Origin: Eubacterium sp.
Lineage (GTDB): Bacteria; Bacillota; Clostridia; Lachnospirales; Lachnospiraceae
DNA length: 7,876 nucleotides
Reading direction: 5' to 3'
NCBI GenBank assembly: GCA_024697885.1
Contig: JAILSA010000219.1
Location: forward strand, 1 to 7,876
The notes under the pieces were generated by a model, which saw nothing but the letters and a program-made list of their open reading frames with translations, did not search any database and was not told the origin of the DNA. A program made the position numbers and the translations under genes. This document shows, piece by piece, positions 1 to 6,048 of the stretch; position 1 is the stretch's first letter; the number at the start of each line of letters is the position of its first letter.

Positions 1-1
1 G

Positions 2-340
2 GTGAATTTGGCAGACAGTATCCAGTCGGAGAAAAATAACTCCACCAGATTCATTGTCATTGGACCAAAGAAGCTCTATACCCCTGCCAGCAACAAGCTG
101 GCCCTCTGTATTGAGTTGCCACATAAGTCGGGAAGTCTTTACCGGATTTTGTCCCACTTTTTGTACAATGATTTGAATATGACTCAGATCGAATCCCGTC
201 CAATTCCGGGAAGAAACTGGGAGTACCGCTTCTTCGTGGACGTGGAGGGAAACCTGGATTCACCCGCTGTGCAAAATGCCCTGAGGGGAATCAAGGAGGA
301 GTGCGCAAGCCTGCGTATTCTCGGGAATTTTAAGGCCTAA
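2..340 (+). CDS. pheA: Prephenate dehydratase C-terminal end with ACT domain (5' partial)
   Basis: This is the last 112 codons of a gene that begins upstream of the window; the GTG at its left edge reads as an internal Val codon, not a start. Prephenate dehydratase converts prephenate to phenylpyruvate in phenylalanine synthesis, in the cytoplasm, and the ACT domain binds L-Phe for feedback inhibition. Visible residues 15-17 are TRF, the conserved dehydratase motif whose Thr is catalytic in the family. The ACT domain covers about residues 32-108 and carries ESRP at 64-67, the classic Phe-binding signature. The companion GALV motif appears here as GSLY (44-47). Whether the missing N-terminus includes a fused chorismate mutase domain cannot be told from this window. 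The gene ends with TAA and no T-tract terminator follows. Family assignment is secure; the gene symbol is inferred from the ESRP/TRF combination. Confidence 0.93.
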   Translation: MNLADSIQSEKNNSTRFIVIGPKKLYTPASNKLALCIELPHKSGSLYRILSHFLYNDLNMTQIESRPIPGRNWEYRFFVDVEGNLDSPAVQNALRGIKEECASLRILGNFKA

Positions 341-416
341 GGGCCCTTCACAGATTGTACATACTTACTTCACAAAGCCATCATACATGCTACAAAAAGC
401 CCACACATTTTTTCAA

Positions 417-427
417 TATGATATACA
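417..427 (+). promoter_or_regulatory. Possible extended -10 element upstream of htrA
   Basis: A TATGAT (417-422) overlaps a TG-A-TATACA extended -10-like element (419-427) about 30 nt before the htrA start. No good -35 lies at 16-18 nt upstream; the nearest TTG hexamer (TTGTAC, 355-360) is much too far away. The gene needs either a promoter in this 114-nt gap or read-through from pheA, and this is the best candidate seen. It is weak. Confidence 0.25.
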
Positions 428-438
428 CATACAAAACG

Positions 439-444
439 AAAGGA
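439..444 (+). promoter_or_regulatory. htrA ribosome-binding site
   Basis: AAAGGA lies 10 nt before ATG 455 but only 1 nt before the in-frame GTG at 446. This decides for ATG 455 as the start. The site sits in the loop of a weak 6-bp inverted repeat, ACACAT (425-430) with ATGTGT (444-449). Confidence 0.6.
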
Positions 445-454
445 TGTGTTACAT

Positions 455-1645
455 ATGAAGAAAAAAATTGTGAAGCTAGTGGCAAGTGCCATGGCCTTTG
501 GCCTTGTGGCGGGAACAGCATTTCAGGGAGTAAATTACGCATCAGGACATTTTTTGCAGGCGGGACAGCTTTCGTCTGAGACAGATACAGAGTCAGAGGA
601 GGGTGCTCAGTTGGCAACCACCAGCCTCCTATCCTCAGATTCCACAGGAGAGGCCGGGGATGTTTCCCAGGTGGCAGACCAGGTTATGCCATCCATTGTA
701 GCCATTGATGTGACGGCCCAGACCACAGCCTATTCCATGTTTGGCCAGGCTCAGACCCAGGAGACAGAGGGCAGTGGATCCGGCATTATCATAGCTCAGA
801 AAAACAATGTTATGTATATTGCCACCAACAACCATGTGGTGGAGGGAGCCAGCAAGGTAACCATTACCTTTAACGACGAGTCCACAGCAGAGGCCACAGT
901 TAAGGGGACAGATTCCACTATGGATTTAGCAGCCCTGGCGGTGGATATGACCAAACTCTCAGCAGACACCTTAAATAATGTAAAGGTTGCCACCATAGGT
1001 GACAGCAAGGAGACCAAGGTGGGAGAGCAGGCCATTGCCATTGGAAATGCTCTGGGATTTGGAACTAGCGTAACCGTTGGTTATATCAGCGCCAAGGACA
1101 GAGAGATTGATGCGGAGGACAGCGGAAGCGTCAAACTCCTTCAGACAGATGCGGCGATCAACCCAGGTAACAGTGGCGGCGCCCTGGTTAATGCAAGCGG
1201 TCAGGTAATTGGAATCAACTCATCTAAGTTTGCTTCCGAGGAGATAGAGGGAATGGGATTTGCCATTCCAATGGCCACAGCAGAGCCGATTTTAGAGGAA
1301 CTTATGAATCAGGAGACCATTGCCGAAGAGGACCAGGCCTACCTTGGAATTATGGGCAAGGACATCTCCGGTGAATATGTAGAAGCATATAATCTTCCAG
1401 AGGGAATTTATGTATCCCAGGTATCTAGCGGGTCCCCAGCGGAAGAGGCGGGCATTCAGTCCGGCTATATAATTACCAAAATAAATAATAAGTCAGTGAC
1501 CACCTTGGCAGAACTACAGGAAAAGCTTTCCAAGTGCAGGGCTGGCGATAAGGGAACCGTAACAGTTTTGATTAGCGACAATGGTTCCTATGAAGAAAAA
1601 ACACTCCAGGTAACCTTTGGCAAAAAGTCTGCATCCTCCCGTTAG
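455..1645 (+). CDS. htrA: HtrA/DegP-family trypsin-like serine protease with one PDZ domain
   Basis: This is a 396-residue surface or extracytoplasmic protease and chaperone of the HtrA family, which degrades misfolded exported proteins. The N-terminus has MKKK followed by a hydrophobic stretch (about 5-27), so it is either a Sec signal peptide or an uncleaved membrane anchor. A Ser/Thr/Glu-rich linker follows (about 35-75). The trypsin-like domain shows the full catalytic triad: His127 in TNNHVVEG, Asp157 in STMDLAAL and Ser240 in NPGNSGGAL. A single PDZ domain spans about 292-389, with the carboxylate-binding region around EGIYVSQV. The length suits the one-PDZ Gram-positive type. The start is set by AAAGGA at 10 nt spacing; an upstream in-frame GTG (446) lacks room for a ribosome-binding site. 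miaB follows after 47 nt without a terminator, so the two are probably co-transcribed. No recognised operator for a secretion-stress regulator was identified. All catalytic residues are intact. The exact paralogue name (htrA, htrB or degP) is a family-level choice. Confidence 0.93.
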   Translation: MKKKIVKLVASAMAFGLVAGTAFQGVNYASGHFLQAGQLSSETDTESEEGAQLATTSLLSSDSTGEAGDVSQVADQVMPSIVAIDVTAQTTAYSMFGQAQTQETEGSGSGIIIAQKNNVMYIATNNHVVEGASKVTITFNDESTAEATVKGTDSTMDLAALAVDMTKLSADTLNNVKVATIGDSKETKVGEQAIAIGNALGFGTSVTVGYISAKDREIDAEDSGSVKLLQTDAAINPGNSGGALVNASGQVIGINSSKFASEEIEGMGFAIPMATAEPILEELMNQETIAEEDQAYLGIMGKDISGEYVEAYNLPEGIYVSQVSSGSPAEEAGIQSGYIITKINNKSVTTLAELQEKLSKCRAGDKGTVTVLISDNGSYEEKTLQVTFGKKSASSR

Positions 1646-1692
1646 GATGAATTCCGGCCGGGGTCGGGAGCAATCAGAACGGAGAATGAAAG

Positions 1693-3138
1693 ATGTTTGA
1701 ACAGGACAAATTTGACCAGGTTGATGTGAAGGGAGAACCTCCTTTACAGGAACCGGAGAGACAGTATTACTTCATGAAAAAATGTAAGGAATTGGCAGAG
1801 AAGGAGGCAGCCCGCCTGGGCCGCCCTCTTTGCATGTCTATACAGACTCTAGGCTGCCAGATGAATGCCAAGGACTCGGAAAAAATGTCTGCGGTTTTGT
1901 CCTATATAGGTTATGAGCCCACGGAGGAGCCGGTGGCAGATTTGGTACTTTTTAACACCTGCACCGTCCGGGAAAATGCCAATCTAAAAATTTACGGCCG
2001 ATTAGGTTACCTAAAGAATCACAAGAAAAAGAATCCCCATATGAAGGTTGTCCTCTGCGGTTGTATGATGCAGGAAAAGGATGAGGTGGAAAGGGTAAAA
2101 AAATCCTACCGCTTTGTGGACATTGTCTTTGGAACCCACAACATTTACAAGCTGGCAGAACTCTTGTACCGACAGCTGACAGAAGGTGGTCAGGTGGTAG
2201 ATGTATGGAGAGAAGCCAAGGAAATTGTGGAAGATTTGCCGGGAGACCGCAAGTATCCATTTAAGACCGGAGTCAATATTATGTTTGGCTGCAATAATTT
2301 TTGCAGCTACTGTATTGTTCCCTATGTTCGAGGCAGGGAGAGAAGTAGAAAGCCAGAGGATATTATTAAGGAAATAGAGGGCCTGGTGGCAGACGGCGTG
2401 ATAGAAATTATGCTTTTGGGACAAAATGTAAATTCCTACGGCAAGGGTCTTGAGGAGGAAATCACCTTCGCCGACCTCTTGCGCAGGGTCAATGACATTC
2501 CGGGACTTGAGAGAATTCGATTTATGACCTCCCATCCAAAGGATTTGTCTGACGATTTAATCTTGGCCATGAGCCAGTGCCACAAGGTTTGTTCTCACCT
2601 CCACCTGCCTTTGCAGGCCGGGTCTACCAAAACCCTACGCCGCATGAACCGCAGTTACACCAGGGAGGATTACATGACCCTGGTAAAGAAGATTCGTGAA
2701 AAAATGCCGAATATCTCCTTGACTACGGATATTATTGTGGGCTTTCCAGGAGAGACCGAGGAAGACTTTTTAGAGACCATGGAAGTGGTTGACCAGGTGG
2801 GCTATGATTCTGCCTATACCTTTATATACTCCAAGAGAACGGGAACACCGGCGGCCTCTATGCCAGACCAGGTGCCAGAGGATGTGGTAAAGGACAGATT
2901 TCAGCGCCTCTTAAAACTGGTGCAAAGAAGGTCAGCGGAGAGGACAGACCGACTCCTGGGCCAGGTAGAACTTGCCATGATTGAAGAAGTCAACAGCCAG
3001 GACGACTCCTTGGTAACTGGTCGCTTGTCCAATAATGCAGTGGTTCACCTGCCGGGAGGAAGATCTTTGATTGGAAGGATTCTTCCGGTTCGGCTGGTGG
3101 AGAGCAAGGGATTTTACTATATGGGAGAACTATTGTAA
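1693..3138 (+). CDS. miaB: tRNA-2-methylthio-N6-dimethylallyladenosine synthase (MiaB)
   Basis: This 481-residue radical SAM enzyme adds the 2-methylthio group to i6A37 in tRNAs that read codons starting with U, improving decoding fidelity in the cytoplasm. The N-terminal UPF0004 domain (about 46-175) has the three Cys ligands of the auxiliary 4Fe-4S cluster: Cys55 (TLGCQMNAKDSE), Cys90 (NTCTVRENA) and Cys124 (CGCMMQ). The radical SAM core (about 190-418) has CxxxCxxC at Cys200, Cys204 and Cys207, followed by VRGRERSR. A TRAM RNA-binding domain occupies about 421-481. A 45-residue N-terminal extension precedes the first cluster domain, as in many Firmicute MiaB proteins; this helps separate it from RimO and MtaB. 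ACGGAG at 1679-1684 lies 8 nt before ATG. The gene is downstream of htrA and ends at a strong terminator that begins inside its stop codon. In many Clostridia mutS and mutL follow miaB; here they do not. An A7 run lies at codons 135-137. Confidence 0.96.
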   Translation: MFEQDKFDQVDVKGEPPLQEPERQYYFMKKCKELAEKEAARLGRPLCMSIQTLGCQMNAKDSEKMSAVLSYIGYEPTEEPVADLVLFNTCTVRENANLKIYGRLGYLKNHKKKNPHMKVVLCGCMMQEKDEVERVKKSYRFVDIVFGTHNIYKLAELLYRQLTEGGQVVDVWREAKEIVEDLPGDRKYPFKTGVNIMFGCNNFCSYCIVPYVRGRERSRKPEDIIKEIEGLVADGVIEIMLLGQNVNSYGKGLEEEITFADLLRRVNDIPGLERIRFMTSHPKDLSDDLILAMSQCHKVCSHLHLPLQAGSTKTLRRMNRSYTREDYMTLVKKIREKMPNISLTTDIIVGFPGETEEDFLETMEVVDQVGYDSAYTFIYSKRTGTPAASMPDQVPEDVVKDRFQRLLKLVQRRSAERTDRLLGQVELAMIEEVNSQDDSLVTGRLSNNAVVHLPGGRSLIGRILPVRLVESKGFYYMGELL

Positions 3139-3203
3139 AAAAATCCTACCGACTCGAGACACAAGGCATTCGCCTTGAAGTCTCTCGCTGGTAGGATTTT
3201 TTT
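3137..3203. terminator. Compound bidirectional Rho-independent terminator
   Basis: A perfect 14-bp outer stem pairs 3137-3150 with 3190-3203 (AAAAAAATCCTACC with GGTAGGATTTTTTT). Inside are a 5-bp stem, GAGAC (3156-3160) with GTCTC (3180-3184), and a tip stem, CAAGGC (3162-3167) with GCCTTG (3172-3177), closed by a 4-nt loop. Because the outer arms end in A7 and T7, the structure has a U-tract on either strand. It should stop miaB transcripts and back up termination of the convergent isomerase gene. The left arm starts at the second base of the miaB stop codon. Confidence 0.9.
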
Positions 3204-3257
3204 ATTGCTGTACAAGAGGAGCTTTATTGAGATAATTGCTCCGCGAGGACATAAAAT

Positions 3258-3299
3258 AAGAGGCTGGCACTAATGTTTTTGTTGGTGTGACAGCCTCTT
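3258..3299 (-). terminator. Terminator of the cyclophilin gene
   Basis: AAGAGGCTG (3258-3266) pairs perfectly with CAGCCTCTT (3291-3299). Pairing extends through GCAC (3267-3270) with GTGT (3285-3288) across a 2-nt bulge. Read on the minus strand, the stem is followed by TTATTTTAT, a moderate U-tract. It lies about 20 nt past the stop codon of the minus-strand gene, as expected for its own terminator. Confidence 0.8.
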
Positions 3300-3320
3300 T
3301 AACTTTCTTTGTTTTTGAGT

Positions 3321-3845
3321 TTATGCCTTCTCTGGTTCTGGATATTCTACACCGAAGGTATCTACTGTAACGGTTTTCATTACCACTGGCTCAAGTGGAG
3401 CATCTGACCAGTCAGTTGCCACGCCGGCGATTTTGTCTACAATCTCCAAGCCTTCCACAATTTTTCCAAAGGCTGCATACTGACCATCCAGGTGAGGTGC
3501 ATCCTTGTGCATAATGAAAAACTGTGATCCAGCGGAATCTGGGTGCTGGGAGCGGGCCATGGAAATCACGCCCTTGGTGTGGGCCAAGTCGTTGTCAAAG
3601 CCGTTGCTTTTGAACTCACCTGGAATGCTGTAGTCCGGGCCGCCTGTGCCGTTTCCTACAGGGTCACCGCCCTGGATCATAAAGCCAGAGATAATGCGGT
3701 GGAAGCCCAAGCCGTCATAAAAATTTTTCTGTACAAGTGAAATAAAGTTGTTTACTGTATTTGGGGCGATTTCAGGATATAATTCCAATTTCATAATGTC
3801 CCCGTTTGTCATTGTAATCGTTACAAGTGGATTCTGATTTGCCAT
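3321..3845 (-). CDS. Cyclophilin-type peptidyl-prolyl cis-trans isomerase
   Basis: This is a 174-residue single-domain cyclophilin that catalyses cis-trans isomerisation of X-Pro bonds to assist protein folding. It has no signal peptide or lipobox, so it is predicted cytoplasmic. The active-site Arg50 lies in GFHRIISGFMIQGGDP (48-62 region), with Phe55, Met56 and Gln58 also matching the cyclophilin pocket; further motifs are GSQFFI (106-111) and YAAFGKIV (123-130). The position of human CypA Trp121, needed for strong cyclosporin binding, appears to be His118 here, and CypA His126 aligns with Tyr123; these alignments were made by eye. The start is ATG at 3845-3843, preceded by GAAAGGAA (3853-3860 on the complement) at 7 nt spacing; an upstream in-frame TTG at 3881 has no such support. 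It is transcribed divergently from nrdR from its own promoter and converges on miaB. A gene symbol such as ppiB is possible, but naming varies in Clostridia. Confidence 0.94.
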   Translation of the reverse strand: MANQNPLVTITMTNGDIMKLELYPEIAPNTVNNFISLVQKNFYDGLGFHRIISGFMIQGGDPVGNGTGGPDYSIPGEFKSNGFDNDLAHTKGVISMARSQHPDSAGSQFFIMHKDAPHLDGQYAAFGKIVEGLEIVDKIAGVATDWSDAPLEPVVMKTVTVDTFGVEYPEPEKA

Positions 3846-3896
3846 CTTAAAATTCCTTTCATCTTTTAATATTGAGACCAAAAGTCCCTGATGCTA

Positions 3897-3925
3897 ATTG
3901 TAAAAGATTTAGGGAAAATATGCAA
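3897..3925 (-). promoter_or_regulatory. Sigma-A-type promoter of the cyclophilin gene
   Basis: On the minus strand, TTGCAT (complement of 3920-3925) and TACAAT (complement of 3897-3902) are separated by exactly 17 nt. Transcription should begin near 3890, giving a leader of about 45 nt. The -10 matches the consensus at 5 of 6 positions and the -35 at 4 of 6. Confidence 0.75.
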
Positions 3926-3940
3926 GTTTTTGGGCCTATC

Positions 3941-3969
3941 TTTACAAAAAAAGAAAAATTACTTATAAT
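3941..3969 (+). promoter_or_regulatory. Sigma-A-type promoter of nrdR
   Basis: TTTACA (3941-3946) and a perfect TATAAT (3964-3969) are separated by exactly 17 nt. Transcription should start near 3976, about 27 nt before the nrdR ATG. No NrdR-box-like palindrome is visible around it, so autoregulation is not supported by this sequence. Confidence 0.85.
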
Positions 3970-3986
3970 AAATCTATCATTAGTTT

Positions 3987-3994
3987 GAGAGGAG
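3987..3994 (+). promoter_or_regulatory. nrdR ribosome-binding site
   Basis: GAGAGGAG ends 8 nt before ATG 4003. An in-frame TTG at 3985 would start within the site itself, so ATG 4003 is the start. Confidence 0.8.
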
Positions 3995-4002
3995 TTTTCA
4001 CG

Positions 4003-4464
4003 ATGAAATGTCCATTTTGTGGAGAGGAAAATACCAAGGTAATTGACTCAAGACCAGCGGATGATAATTGTTCCATCCGAAGAAGAAGAAAGTGTGAAAA
4101 ATGCGGAAAGCGTTTTACTACTTACGAGAAGCTAGAGACCATTCCTTTGGTTGTAGTAAAGAAGGACGATGTCAGGGAGCCATATGACCGGTCCAAAATC
4201 GAGGCGGGAGTTTTTCACTCCTGTATTAAGAGACCAGTTTCTGTGGACCAGATCAACCAGTTGGTAGACAGTGTTGAGACCAATGTTTTTAACATGTCAG
4301 AGAAGGAGATTCCAAGTTCCAAAATCGGAGAGCTGGTAATGGACCGCCTGCAGGAACTTGACCAGGTGGCCTATGTTCGCTTTGCTTCTGTCTACAGAGA
4401 GTTTAAGGATGTCAATACTTTTATGGAAGAAATTCAGAAGCTTTTGAAGGACAAGGGAAAATAA
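4003..4464 (+). CDS. nrdR: Transcriptional repressor NrdR
   Basis: This 153-residue protein represses ribonucleotide reductase operons by sensing (d)ATP and binding NrdR boxes in their promoters. The N-terminal zinc ribbon has all four Cys ligands: Cys3 and Cys6 (KCPFCG), Cys31 and Cys34 (KCEKCG). Between them lies the DSR-plus-RRRR DNA-binding segment typical of the family (residues 15-29), followed by RFTTYE. The ATP-cone domain occupies about 48-138, beginning VVVKKDDVREPYDRSKI and including AYVRFASVYREF (123-134). The length matches the usual 150-160 residues. The gene has its own strong promoter 34-62 nt upstream and diverges from the cyclophilin gene. The next gene, comM, starts 60 nt downstream with a candidate promoter of its own, and no terminator separates them, so some read-through is possible. 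No ribonucleotide reductase gene is present in the window. Confidence 0.97.
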   Translation: MKCPFCGEENTKVIDSRPADDNCSIRRRRKCEKCGKRFTTYEKLETIPLVVVKKDDVREPYDRSKIEAGVFHSCIKRPVSVDQINQLVDSVETNVFNMSEKEIPSSKIGELVMDRLQELDQVAYVRFASVYREFKDVNTFMEEIQKLLKDKGK

Positions 4465-4467
4465 GGA

Positions 4468-4496
4468 TTGAAATCCCCCTAGAATTATGATATTCT
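4468..4496 (+). promoter_or_regulatory. Candidate promoter for comM-dprA
   Basis: TTGAAA (4468-4473) and TATTCT (4491-4496) are separated by 17 nt, and TG at 4488-4489 forms an extended -10. Predicted initiation is near 4503, only about 22 nt before the chosen comM ATG. A short inverted repeat, AGAAT (4481-4485) with ATTCT (4492-4496), overlaps the -10. Confidence 0.5.
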
Positions 4497-4524
4497 TTAG
4501 CAAAGATTGATTTCCAAATTAAAT

Positions 4525-6048
4525 ATGTACAGTTATTTGTATGGAGCAGATATTTTTGGCATAGAGGCAAGAATCATCCGTATCGAGGCAGACGTCAACG
4601 AGGGACTGCCTGTTTTTGATATGGTTGGATTTCTTGCCTCTGCTGTTAAGGAGGCCAGGGAGAGGGTGAGAATCAGCCTGCGAAATGCCGGGGTTCGTTT
4701 GCCGGCCAAGCGCATTACCATTAACCTGTCCCCTGCCAACCTGCGCAAGGAGGGCTCCAGCTTTGACCTGCCCATTGCCCTGTCGCTTATGATGGCCATG
4801 GGACTTTTGCCTGCGGAGAAAATGCAGGACACCCTGGTGGTGGGAGAGTTGGGCCTTGATGGCTGTATTCACGGTGTGCCAGGAGTATTGGCTATGATTT
4901 TAGAAGGACGAAAAAAGGGTATGACCAAGTTTATGGTTCCCAGGGACAATGCCCCAGAGGGGGCCTTAGTTCCCGATGTGGAAGTATATGGGGTCAATAC
5001 TCTTGAGGAGGTCCTTCTTTTTTTTCGTGGTCAGACAAGAATTGAGCCGGAAAAATATGACCCTAAGGTCTGGGAGCCGGGAGAGCCAGACAAGGATTTT
5101 TCCGATGTGGCAGGCCAGGCCTATGTAAAAAAGGCGGCAGAAATCGCCGTGGCAGGTCGCCATAATCTCCTTATGATTGGTCCCCCGGGAAGTGGCAAGA
5201 CCATGATTGCCAGCCGGATTGCTGGAATTATGCCAAGGCTTGACTGGGAAGACCAGTTAGAGATTACCAGGCTCTACAGCATCTGTGGTCTCTTGTCCCC
5301 AGACAAGCCTGTGGTGAGAGACAGGCCCTTTCGGGCACCCCACCACACCCTGACCCCGGTGGCCCTTACAGGGGGCGGGAGAAAACCGGTGCCGGGCGAA
5401 CTGTCCCTGGCCTCCAAGGGAATCCTGTTTTTAGACGAATTGGCAGAATTTTCCAGGGAGAGTTTGGAGGTTTTGCGGCAGCCCTTAGAGGAGAAAAAGG
5501 TCCACATATCCAGGGTGGGCCACAGTCAGGACTACCCCTGTGATTGCCTTTTAATCGCCGCCATGAATCCCTGCCCCTGCGGTTACTTGAGGATACCCGG
5601 CAGGTGCCGGTGCACCACGGGAGATATTCGCAGGTATTTAAATAAAATCAGCGAGCCCCTCCTAGACCGTCTCGACCTCTGTGTGGAGACGGAGTTGCCA
5701 AAGCTAAAGCTGTCAGGGAATCAGGGAGAGTCCTCTAAGACCATTCGAGAGAGGGTGACCCAGGCGGTGGAGAGGCAGAAAAAACGGTATAAGGAGGAAA
5801 AATTTTCCTTTAACGGAGAGGTGCCGGATCAGAGGCTTATGGAATTTTGTGAGTTGGGCCCTGAGGAGGAGAGCCTAGTGGAGAGCCTCTATGAGGAAAA
5901 CCAAATTAGCATGAGGCAGATTTATCGCATGATTCGGGTCAGTCGCACCATTGCAGATCTTAAGGACAGGGAGGACATAGACCAGGAGGATTTGATGGAG
6001 GCCTTTTATTTTCGAAGTATTAGCAAGCAGTATTGGGGAGAATTATAG
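4525..6048 (+). CDS. comM: ComM/YifB-family AAA+ ATPase (Mg-chelatase-like)
   Basis: This 507-residue AAA+ protein belongs to the family whose Vibrio cholerae member ComM is a hexameric helicase that promotes branch migration during natural transformation. The N-terminal ChlI/Lon-S16-like domain spans about 10-165 (includes GLPVFDMVG and SSFDLPIAL). The AAA+ module contains Walker A GPPGSGKT (219-226), Walker B ILFLDE with Asp304 and Glu305, sensor-1 Asn348 and an arginine-finger candidate, Arg382, in LLDRLD. A four-Cys cluster, CPCG plus CRC (Cys350, 352, 361, 363), looks like a metal site and is usual in this family. The Mg-chelatase C-terminal helical domain follows (about 405-500). Length is normal for the family (about 506). 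ATG 4525 fits the family N-terminus best; an in-frame TTG at 4507 is an alternative, and neither has a recognisable ribosome-binding site. dprA follows after 11 nt. A T8 run with a Shine-Dalgarno-like sequence in front lies at codons 165-167. Confidence 0.94.
   Translation: MYSYLYGADIFGIEARIIRIEADVNEGLPVFDMVGFLASAVKEARERVRISLRNAGVRLPAKRITINLSPANLRKEGSSFDLPIALSLMMAMGLLPAEKMQDTLVVGELGLDGCIHGVPGVLAMILEGRKKGMTKFMVPRDNAPEGALVPDVEVYGVNTLEEVLLFFRGQTRIEPEKYDPKVWEPGEPDKDFSDVAGQAYVKKAAEIAVAGRHNLLMIGPPGSGKTMIASRIAGIMPRLDWEDQLEITRLYSICGLLSPDKPVVRDRPFRAPHHTLTPVALTGGGRKPVPGELSLASKGILFLDELAEFSRESLEVLRQPLEEKKVHISRVGHSQDYPCDCLLIAAMNPCPCGYLRIPGRCRCTTGDIRRYLNKISEPLLDRLDLCVETELPKLKLSGNQGESSKTIRERVTQAVERQKKRYKEEKFSFNGEVPDQRLMEFCELGPEEESLVESLYEENQISMRQIYRMIRVSRTIADLKDREDIDQEDLMEAFYFRSISKQYWGEL

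Noticed and set aside
339..348. AAGGGCCCTT palindrome right after the pheA stop as a terminator
   Set aside because: It is a 10-bp palindrome with no room for a loop and no T-tract after it.
355..579. Small plus-strand open frame overlapping the start of htrA
   Set aside because: It runs out of frame across the htrA signal peptide, and the htrA frame is clearly the real one.
1632..1670. Hairpins between htrA and miaB (CATCC/GGATG and CTCCCG/CGGGAG)
   Set aside because: Stems are 5-6 bp, overlap each other and lack a T-run, so they are not convincing as a terminator or attenuator.
2011..2535. Long 174-codon open frame antisense to miaB
   Set aside because: It lies wholly inside the well-supported miaB gene, has no ribosome-binding site or recognisable domain, and is a shadow of the coding strand's codon pattern.
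3218..3242. GGAGC/GCTCC inverted repeat between the two terminators
   Set aside because: A 5-bp stem with a 15-nt loop is expected by chance and has no T-tract.
3930..4002. NrdR box for autoregulation of nrdR
   Set aside because: No sequence close to the known 16-bp NrdR palindrome was found in the upstream region.
4465..4500. Terminator between nrdR and comM
   Set aside because: Only 4-5 bp stems (GGAT/ATCC and AGAAT/ATTCT) with no proper T-tract; the segment fits a promoter better.
4519..4872. Two overlapping antisense open frames (117 and 99 codons) within comM
   Set aside because: Both are inside the conserved N-terminal domain of ComM on the other strand, with low-complexity composition and no start signals.
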